Source: Candidatus Stahliibacteriota bacterium (GTDB lineage: Bacteria; Hydrothermota; Tepidihabitantia; SM23-42). Taken from it: DNA of 5,039 nt. The notes below the pieces were generated by a model. That model saw only the letters and a program-made list of their open reading frames with translations, did not search any database and was not told the DNA's origin. The position numbers and the translations under genes were made by a program. Below, one piece after another: positions 1 to 5,039 of this stretch; the stretch's first letter is position 1, and each line of letters begins with the position of its first letter. Where the stretch lies: the NCBI GenBank assembly GCA_004376785.1, contig SOIY01000067.1, forward strand, positions 1-5,039, written 5' to 3'.

Positions 1-62
1 AATGAACAAATGACTAATGATTTAATTTCGAATACGAATTACGACGTACGATTACGAATTAA
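1..62. repeat. degenerate ACGAATT-type intergenic repeat
   Basis: This short non-coding stretch is built from related words. TACGAATTA occurs at 33-41 and again at 53-61, exactly 20 bases apart. Between them lies ACGACGTACGATT, which contains the palindrome CGTACG (45-50). To the left, looser relatives such as AATGAAC, AATGACT-like and AATGATT words occur. Degenerate AATGA/ACGAATTACG spacers of this kind are familiar from intergenic regions of several uncultured bacterial genomes (recalled knowledge, not tested here). One forward frame is open from position 1 to a TGA at 67-69, but its translation is low-complexity and matches no family I know. I therefore do not call it the tail of an upstream gene. 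Confidence 0.5.
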
Positions 63-65
63 ACC

Positions 66-93
66 TTGACTTTTTTACGAAAATATACATAAT
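66..93 (+). promoter_or_regulatory. putative sigma-70-type promoter of the HD-glyQ-glyS-aspS operon
   Basis: TTGACT at 66-71 matches five of six bases of the -35 consensus. CATAAT at 88-93 matches five of six bases of the -10 consensus. The spacer is 16 bases. Transcription would be expected to start about 7 bases downstream, near 100-101, which coincides with the ATG of the first gene. No Shine-Dalgarno sequence precedes that ATG (the preceding bases are AATATATTCT), so a leaderless or nearly leaderless mRNA is likely. In such A+T-rich DNA, other -10-like hexamers (TATATT at 93-98) occur by chance, so the exact element is uncertain. Confidence 0.5.
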
Positions 94-100
94 ATATTCT

Positions 101-646
101 ATGATTCGGGAGAATGCATTGAAGCTATTGCGCGAAAAATTGAAGAATAAAAACCTTTTTAAACACTGTTTAGCAACTGAGGCGTGTTTAAAAGAGCTTG
201 CACAAAGGTTTGAAGAGGATAAAGATATGTGGGGATTGGCTGGATTGCTGCACGATATTGATTATGAAGAGACTAATGCAGACCCAATAAGGCACGGTTT
301 GGTCGGAGCAGAATATCTTGAGAAGACAGGTTTGGACAGTACAATAGTTACTGCAGTAAAGGTGCATTCTGGACATCTGCCTGCAGAATCAAAATTGGAT
401 TGGGCTTTATTTTCAGCTGATCCTCTAACCGGACTTATTGTCGCAAGTGCCCTGATGCATCCAGACAAGAGTTTGAAATCACTCAATACTGATTTTGTTT
501 TACGGAGATTTAAAGAGAAACGCTTTGCAGCAGGGGCAAACCGTGAGCAGATTTCAACCTGTAAGAACTTAGGATTAGAACTTAATGAATTTATCGAGAT
601 TTGCTTAAGAGGAATGCAAAAAATATCTGAGGAACTGGGCTTATGA
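101..646 (+). CDS. HD-superfamily hydrolase (COG2316-like)
   Basis: This 181-residue soluble protein has no signal peptide or membrane segment. It resembles the small HD/HDIG-type predicted hydrolases of the COG2316 group, recognised by eye. The metal-binding HD signature is clear: His22 (KHCLATE), His51-Asp52 in LLHDIDYE, His65 in RHGLVGAEYL, His89 and His92 in VHSGH, and Asp107 in SADPLTGLIVA. All expected metal ligands are therefore present and the enzyme is probably active as a metal-dependent phosphohydrolase. The substrate is unknown. Length and both ends fit the family, whose members typically begin M-x-R-E-x-A-L, which supports the ATG at 101. There is no ribosome binding site before it. 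An in-frame TTG at 119 with GGGAG at 108-112 is an alternative start but would remove the conserved N-terminus. It overlaps glyQ by 4 bases, so it is probably co-translated with the GlyRS genes. A direct role in tRNA charging is not shown. Confidence 0.9.
   Translation: MIRENALKLLREKLKNKNLFKHCLATEACLKELAQRFEEDKDMWGLAGLLHDIDYEETNADPIRHGLVGAEYLEKTGLDSTIVTAVKVHSGHLPAESKLDWALFSADPLTGLIVASALMHPDKSLKSLNTDFVLRRFKEKRFAAGANREQISTCKNLGLELNEFIEICLRGMQKISEELGL
629..633 (+). promoter_or_regulatory. ribosome binding site of glyQ
   Basis: GAGGA lies inside the last codons of the HD gene, 9 bases before the glyQ ATG at 643. It supports that start, which overlaps the upstream TGA as ATGA, an arrangement typical of translational coupling. 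Confidence 0.7.
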
Positions 647-1527
647 GAAAAGATCAGACATTTGAAAATATTATAATACGTTTAAAACAGTACTGGCAAA
701 AAAAAGGCTGTTTACTCTTTGAGCCATACAATTCTGAAGTGGGAGCAGGTACATTTAATCCAGCAACATTTATTAGAATACTGGATAAAAAACCGTGGAA
801 TGTTTGTTATGTAGAAATTTCAAAACGGCCAAGAGATGGCAGGTATGCTGAAAATCCTCTTCGGTTTCAACAATTTTACCAACTTCAGGTTATTATGAAA
901 CCTGGTCCTTCAGATATTCAGCGAATTTATTTGGAATCTTTAGCACATCTTGGTATTAAATTCAAAGAGCATGAGATTAAGTTTGTTGAGGGTGATTGGG
1001 ATGCTCCTACACTTGGTGCCTGGGGTCTTGGTTGGGAGGTATGGCTCGATGGTATAGAAATCACCCAGTTTACGTATTTTCAACAAGCTGGCGGTATTGA
1101 CCTATCAATTATTCCTGTTGAGATAACTTATGGTTTAGAAAGGATTGCAAAGGTCTTGCAGGACGTGCCATCGGTTTTTGATTTAAAATGGAATAATAAT
1201 TTAACCTGGGGTGATGTTTATCGCCAGAATGAGATAGAGTTTTCAGAATACAATTTTGAACGGGCAGATCCTGAATTCTTAACCTCTTTGTTCAATAAAT
1301 ATGAAGCCGAAGCAAAAAAGATTTTTAATGATGGACTTGTGCTTCCTGGCTACGATTACACAATAAAGTGCTCTAATATATTCAATCTATTAGAGGCACG
1401 AGGCGTAATAAGTATTTCTGAACGGGCAAAGATGATTGGTCGTGTACGGGCACTTGCAAATCAAGCAGCAGAACTTTACCTGAGAAAGAATTCAGAAAAA
1501 AACGAAGAAGAGTCTAAAGAGAAATGA
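643..1527 (+). CDS. glyQ: glycyl-tRNA synthetase alpha subunit (GlyQ)
   Basis: GlyQ is the class II catalytic subunit of the bacterial alpha2beta2 glycyl-tRNA synthetase. It forms glycyl-adenylate and, together with GlyS, charges tRNA-Gly in the cytosol. At 294 residues it has the usual family length. Recognisable blocks in order are the glycine-pocket region EPYNSEVGAGTFNPATF (27-43), the motif 2 region KRPRDGRYAENPLRFQQFYQ (61-80) followed by QVIMKP, the block LGAWGLGWEVWLDGIEITQF (124-143) followed by TYFQQ, and motif 3 EITYGLERIA (160-169). The C-terminal helical part carries YEAEAKK (220-226) and ISERAKMIGRVRALA (258-272). No catalytic residue appears to be missing. The charged tail (RKNSEKNEEESKEK) is low-complexity. 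The gene overlaps the HD gene upstream and glyS downstream by 4 bases each, and its TGA is followed directly by an in-frame TAG (1528-1530), giving tandem stops. Identification is by strong consensus similarity. Confidence 0.98.
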   Translation: MRKDQTFENIIIRLKQYWQKKGCLLFEPYNSEVGAGTFNPATFIRILDKKPWNVCYVEISKRPRDGRYAENPLRFQQFYQLQVIMKPGPSDIQRIYLESLAHLGIKFKEHEIKFVEGDWDAPTLGAWGLGWEVWLDGIEITQFTYFQQAGGIDLSIIPVEITYGLERIAKVLQDVPSVFDLKWNNNLTWGDVYRQNEIEFSEYNFERADPEFLTSLFNKYEAEAKKIFNDGLVLPGYDYTIKCSNIFNLLEARGVISISERAKMIGRVRALANQAAELYLRKNSEKNEEESKEK

Positions 1528-3581
1528 TAGATTTTCTATTAGAGATTGGATTTGAAGAATTTCCACCTTCACTACTAAAAAAGACGGCTGAAGATTTATC
1601 AGTAAAGGTGGGGAAACTGTTAGTTGATGAAAGGATATTCTACCGTTCAATCAGAACAATATATACGTCAAGACGCTTTGGTGCGCTTGTCCTTGGGTTG
1701 ACTCGAAAACAGAAACCGCAGATTATCGAAATTCATGGTCCACCTAAGAAACTCGCTTTTGACAATAATGGTGAGCCTACAGAGATGCTTCGCGGATTTA
1801 TGAAGGCAAATAACTTGAAAGCCACGCAGATTTTTACTAAAAAAATTAAAGAAGGTGAATATGCATGTGGCCATAAAGAGATTGCTGGTGTAAACACTGA
1901 GGATATATTGTGCGAAGAGGTTCCAAAGATTATAAAGAGTTTAGAATTTCCCAAGACAATGGTGTGGACCAAAGGAGGATTTAGATTTCCCAGGCCAATA
2001 CGCTGGATCGTCGCTCTTTTGGACAGAAAACCACTGAGGTTTAAATTAGCTGGTGTTAAGGCAGACCGTTATTCTTCTCCAAACCAACATTTTTCATTTA
2101 AGCCGATTCGTTTACAAAAACCAAGGGAATATTTAATTTTGCTTAGGCATGGTGGTGTGGTTGCTGATCCTAATGAGCGGAGGAAGATAATCTTAAAGCG
2201 CATAAAAAAAGCAGCAGAAAAGATAGAAGGAAAACTACTATATACTGATGAAATGATCGAAGAGATAAATAGCACAGTTGAGTATCCAGAAGTCGTTACC
2301 GGAGAATTCGAAAATCAATATCTTGATTTACCGGATGAGGTTTTAATGGCTGTTCTGAAAGTCCAGGGCGATTTAATATGGGTTAAAGGTACAAATAAAT
2401 TTATCTGCATCTTTAACGGCAAGAAAAAGGCAGTTCAAAATGTAAAGAAAGGTTATACACACGTTGTTGCGGCAAAATTGTATGATGCATATTACTATTA
2501 CAAAAATGATTTAAAACAGGGACTACAGAGTATGTTGGAACAGACAAAGAAAATGATGTGGTTAAAGGATTTGGGTAGTCTTTATGATAAGGCAGCACGG
2601 TTGAACCGACTTGTAGAAATGTTTAAGACAGTTCCAGAGTTGGACCTGGATGTATTGAAACGCTCTGCAATGTTATGCAAGGCAGATTTACTCTCACAGA
2701 TGGTAAGGGAAAAGGATTTTACTTTTTTACAGGGCATAATGGGTGGTCATTATGCCGAGATAGGTGGTGAAGATAAACAAGTAGCAACTGCGATAAAAGA
2801 ACATTATCTACCCAAGTTTATTGGTGATACAATACCCAAAACCAAAGAGGGGTCAGTATTATCTGTGGTCGATAAGATTGATAATGTAGTAGGCGCATTT
2901 TTGAGCGGTAATCGCCCAAGCGGTTCATATGACCCATTCGGTGTAAGAAGAAATGCGTATGCTGTAGTCAATGTTCTTGATACTTGCTCAATCAATATTT
3001 TACTATTTGAGGTAATTGATAATCTTTTAGAAATGTACAATAAAGATTTTGATAAAAATATAATTTCTGAATTTTTCATTGAAAGATTCACCCGGTATCT
3101 CCAGAACAAAAAATTTAGATACGATGAGATTAAGGCAGTGCTTGCTACGTGGAAAGGTGATGTTACAGATGCGCGTATAAGATGCGAGGCACTTAAAAAA
3201 TTGAGGGGCAAACCTGATTTTACCAAACTGGTTATTGGTCAGAAAAGGGTGAGGAATATATTGAAGGACATAAAAAGGATCGGTGTGGTAAATGAGGAGT
3301 TGCTTAAAGAAGAGGCAGAGAAGAAATTGTATAAAAAGGGATTGGTAACAAAATCAAAAATAAAAGAATTATTTCAAAATCGTGATTATTTTAAAATACT
3401 GAATCTTTTATTAACAATGAGGGTTGATATTGATAAGTTTTTTGATGATGTTATGGTTATGTGTGATGACAAGACTTTAAGGAATAACCGTTTAGCCCTT
3501 GTGAACTACATTAATAGTCTTTTTTCGCAGTATGCAGATCTTTCGCAGATCGTTATTGAGGGCGAAAGCCAGCAGGAGTAG
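1524..3581 (+). CDS. glyS: glycyl-tRNA synthetase beta subunit (GlyS)
   Basis: GlyS is the tRNA-binding subunit that completes the alpha2beta2 GlyRS encoded with glyQ. Its 685 residues match the normal length (about 690). The N-terminus FLLEIGFEEFPP (4-15) is a variant of the family's LLEIGTEELPP. It is followed by TSRRFGA (48-54, usually TPRRLA) and WTKGGFRFPRPIRWI (148-162). The HD-like domain carries CKADLLSQMVREKDFTFLQG (385-404) and then IMGGHYAEIGGED. Next come EHYLPKFIGDTIP (426-438), a linker with DKIDNVVGAFLSG (450-462) and DPFGVRRNAY (470-479). The DALR-like anticodon-binding end has FFDDVMVMCDD (639-649) and LRNNRLAL (652-659). Residues about 270-330 are unusual: the family's DQKYF/HQKYF and GNE..V..RL.DA.FF motifs are replaced by VQGDLIWV and KGYTHVVAAKLYDAYYYY. 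The ATG start overlaps the glyQ stop as ATGA and only weak GAG-like sequence precedes it, so coupling to glyQ translation is likely. The TAG stop is in the same frame as the aspS that follows. Confidence 0.97.
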   Translation: MIDFLLEIGFEEFPPSLLKKTAEDLSVKVGKLLVDERIFYRSIRTIYTSRRFGALVLGLTRKQKPQIIEIHGPPKKLAFDNNGEPTEMLRGFMKANNLKATQIFTKKIKEGEYACGHKEIAGVNTEDILCEEVPKIIKSLEFPKTMVWTKGGFRFPRPIRWIVALLDRKPLRFKLAGVKADRYSSPNQHFSFKPIRLQKPREYLILLRHGGVVADPNERRKIILKRIKKAAEKIEGKLLYTDEMIEEINSTVEYPEVVTGEFENQYLDLPDEVLMAVLKVQGDLIWVKGTNKFICIFNGKKKAVQNVKKGYTHVVAAKLYDAYYYYKNDLKQGLQSMLEQTKKMMWLKDLGSLYDKAARLNRLVEMFKTVPELDLDVLKRSAMLCKADLLSQMVREKDFTFLQGIMGGHYAEIGGEDKQVATAIKEHYLPKFIGDTIPKTKEGSVLSVVDKIDNVVGAFLSGNRPSGSYDPFGVRRNAYAVVNVLDTCSINILLFEVIDNLLEMYNKDFDKNIISEFFIERFTRYLQNKKFRYDEIKAVLATWKGDVTDARIRCEALKKLRGKPDFTKLVIGQKRVRNILKDIKRIGVVNEELLKEEAEKKLYKKGLVTKSKIKELFQNRDYFKILNLLLTMRVDIDKFFDDVMVMCDDKTLRNNRLALVNYINSLFSQYADLSQIVIEGESQQE
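3574..3578 (+). promoter_or_regulatory. ribosome binding site that decides the aspS start
   Basis: AGGAG, a strong Shine-Dalgarno core, sits in the final codons of glyS (CAG GAG TAG). It is separated by 9 bases from the in-frame ATC at 3588, which is close to ideal spacing. From the in-frame ATA at 3597 it is 18 bases away, and from the CTG at 3603 it is 24, both too far. The site therefore points to ATC as the initiation codon. Confidence 0.65.
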
Positions 3582-3587
3582 AATAAT

Positions 3588-5039
3588 ATCAAAAAAATAT
3601 TCCTGAACCAAGTTCAAAAAGATAGTGTAGGTAATAACATTGAGGTATTTGGCTGGATTGATAGAATAAGAAATCTGGGTGGTTTGCTTTTTATAGATTT
3701 AAGGGATCGGACAGGAATCTTACAGCTTGTGATTGACCCACAAAAAATTCCCGAGGCAAAAGATCTGGGATTACAGGATTGCATATACGCTGCTGGTTTA
3801 GTACGCGAGAGACCAGAAGGTCAGAAGAATGCAAAAATGGCAACTGGTGATGTGGAATTAGAAGTAGAAAGTTTAGAGGTTTTGAATAAATCAAAGGTTC
3901 CACCATTTGTGGTTGAAAATGACGTTAAGGCAAATGAGGAATTGCGACTCCGCTATCGGTATCTTGATTTACGCAGGGAACCAATGCAAAAGAGTATTAT
4001 ATTCCGACATTGTGTAATTACAGCAATGAGAGAGTATTTAAATAAGAACGATTTTATTGAAATCGAGACCCCGATTTTAACCCGCAGCATGCCTGAAGGC
4101 GCACGCGATTATCTTGTTCCATCGAGATTATATCCAAAGAAATTTTATGCCCTTGCCCAGTCCCCTCAAATGTATAAACAGCTTTTAATGGTTGCGGGAT
4201 TTGAAAGATATTATCAAATAGCGCGCTGCATGCGTGATGAAGATCCCAGACACGACAGACAGCCTGAACATACCCAGATCGATATTGAGATGTCTTTTGT
4301 TAATGAAGATGATGTGTTTAAAATTGCCGAAGATATGTTTACTCACATATTAAAGGCAACATTAAACCAGGAATTGAATACACCTTTTCTTAGATTGACC
4401 TATAAACAGGCAATAGAAAGATATGGTACTGATAAACCTGATCTCCGTTTTGAAATGGAGATAATAGATTTAAAAGAGATTTTTAAGGAGAAAGAGTTCC
4501 CGCCTTTTAAGGATAAACAAGAGATCAGGGGGTTGGTTATAAAAGATGGTGGTGCGATTTCAAGAAAGAGACTTGATACATTGAATGAACAGGCAAAAGA
4601 GTTGGGGCTTGCTGGAATTTTCTGGTGCAAAAAAGATGAGAAATTTAGCGGCAGTATTGCTAAACTTATGGATGAAGATATTGCTGCTGAATTAAAATTA
4701 GAAAAAGGTGATTTATTAATCATATCAGCAGGTGATAATAAAATATTCTCATTTCTGGGTGATTTGAGGAATGAAATCGCTACAGAACTAAAATTACATA
4801 AACAAGGCTTTAAATTTTTATGGGTATATGATTTTCCAGTATTTGAATTTGATGAAAAGACGAAAAAATTTGCAGCCAGCCATCACATTTTTACTCAGCC
4901 AAAAGAGGAGGATATTAAATATCTTGATTCTGACCCTTTGCGTGTTAGGGGCAGATTATATGATCTGGTATGTAATGGTAATGAACTTGCCTCAGGTAGT
5001 ATCAGGAATCATAACCGTGCTCTACAGGAAAAGCTTTTT
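3588..5039 (+). CDS. aspS: aspartyl-tRNA synthetase (AspRS), 3' end outside window, apparent ATC start
   Basis: AspRS is a class IIb enzyme that activates aspartate and charges tRNA-Asp in the cytosol. The 484 residues present lack roughly the last 100 of the usual 590 or so, including motif 3. Numbering from the ATC, the anticodon-binding OB fold spans about 1-105, with VFGWIDRIRNLGGLLFIDLR (20-39) followed by DRTG. The catalytic core begins near YRYLDLRR (123-130). Motif 1 is around FIEIETPIL (156-164), followed by MPEGARDYLVPSR (168-180) and QSPQMYKQLLM (191-201). Motif 2 is RYYQIARCMRDEDP (207-220), then RQPEHTQIDIEMSF (224-237). A bacterial GAD insertion fills about 295-420, then ASHHIFTQPKEED (430-442) and NELASGSI (465-472). 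No ATG, GTG or TTG lies in frame before the OB-fold core: the first TTG is 3684, GTG 3729 and ATG 3837. With ATC as residue 1, the conserved Trp is residue 23, as in E. coli AspRS. It lies 6 bases after glyS, in the same frame. Confidence 0.95.
   Translation, partial: MKKIFLNQVQKDSVGNNIEVFGWIDRIRNLGGLLFIDLRDRTGILQLVIDPQKIPEAKDLGLQDCIYAAGLVRERPEGQKNAKMATGDVELEVESLEVLNKSKVPPFVVENDVKANEELRLRYRYLDLRREPMQKSIIFRHCVITAMREYLNKNDFIEIETPILTRSMPEGARDYLVPSRLYPKKFYALAQSPQMYKQLLMVAGFERYYQIARCMRDEDPRHDRQPEHTQIDIEMSFVNEDDVFKIAEDMFTHILKATLNQELNTPFLRLTYKQAIERYGTDKPDLRFEMEIIDLKEIFKEKEFPPFKDKQEIRGLVIKDGGAISRKRLDTLNEQAKELGLAGIFWCKKDEKFSGSIAKLMDEDIAAELKLEKGDLLIISAGDNKIFSFLGDLRNEIATELKLHKQGFKFLWVYDFPVFEFDEKTKKFAASHHIFTQPKEEDIKYLDSDPLRVRGRLYDLVCNGNELASGSIRNHNRALQEKLF

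Noticed and set aside
1..69. Open forward frame ending at TGA 67-69, possibly the tail of an upstream gene
   Set aside because: It is only 22 codons, its sequence is repetitive, its translation resembles no family, and it runs into the -35 element.
2804..3226. Reverse-strand open frame of 140 codons
   Set aside because: It lies wholly inside the strongly conserved glyS coding region and its translation has no recognisable domain; it is an antisense shadow.
3579..3600. Transcription terminator between glyS and aspS
   Set aside because: The gap is only 6 bases, there is no GC-rich hairpin or T-tract, and the A-run at 3591-3597 is part of the aspS coding sequence.
3684..3686. In-frame TTG as the aspS start
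   Set aside because: It falls inside the conserved NLGGLLFIDLRDR segment, would delete the first strands of the OB fold, and has no suitable spacing to the AGGAG site.
3837..3839. First in-frame ATG of aspS as the true start
   Set aside because: It would remove 83 residues, most of the OB-fold anticodon-binding domain, although the sequence upstream is clearly conserved AspRS.
4215..4293. Unusual residues in AspRS motif 2 (Met in place of Phe in RCFRDE; HDRQPEHTQ in place of ADRQPEFTQ) as a sign of altered function
   Set aside because: The catalytic Arg, Glu, Gln and Asp positions are intact, and I recall similar variants in other bacterial AspRS sequences, so this looks like ordinary divergence.
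4400..4723. Reverse-strand open frame of 107 codons
   Set aside because: It is antisense to the GAD-domain part of aspS, is serine-rich and low-complexity in translation, and has no plausible start signals.

Overview
This is an A+T-rich bacterial chromosome segment that holds one compact, co-directional cluster on the + strand. In order it encodes a small HD-superfamily hydrolase, the alpha and beta subunits of glycyl-tRNA synthetase (glyQ, glyS), and aspartyl-tRNA synthetase (aspS), which runs off the right edge. The split alpha2beta2-type GlyRS is a bacterial trait. The bacterial-type AspRS, with its internal GAD insertion, agrees with this. Nothing in the window suggests a phage, plasmid or transposon. 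The low GC, the extreme gene packing and the degenerate ACGAATT-type repeat upstream would fit an uncultured lineage such as candidate division WOR-3, but that assignment is a guess and not shown by the sequence.

Layout: positions 1-100 are non-coding, with a short degenerate repeat (about 1-62) followed by a plausible sigma-70-type promoter (66-93). That promoter would start transcription at or next to the first ATG (101). The HD gene (101-646) overlaps glyQ (643-1527) by 4 bases (ATGA), and glyQ overlaps glyS (1524-3581) by 4 bases in the same way. A strong Shine-Dalgarno sequence at the very end of glyS then leads into aspS, which has no ATG, GTG or TTG at its expected start. The best candidate is an ATC codon at 3588.

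How the genes work together: GlyQ and GlyS form one enzyme that charges tRNA-Gly, and the overlap probably couples their translation so that the subunits are made in balance. AspRS charges tRNA-Asp. The HD protein is predicted to be a metal-dependent phosphohydrolase whose substrate is unknown. Its 4-base overlap with glyQ implies co-expression with translation genes. There are no terminators or promoters between the genes, so the simplest reading is a single operon.

I found no novel multi-gene system. The most unusual features are the apparent non-AUG (AUC) start of aspS, the fact that glyS and aspS share a reading frame separated by a single TAG, and a glyS segment that departs from the usual family consensus.
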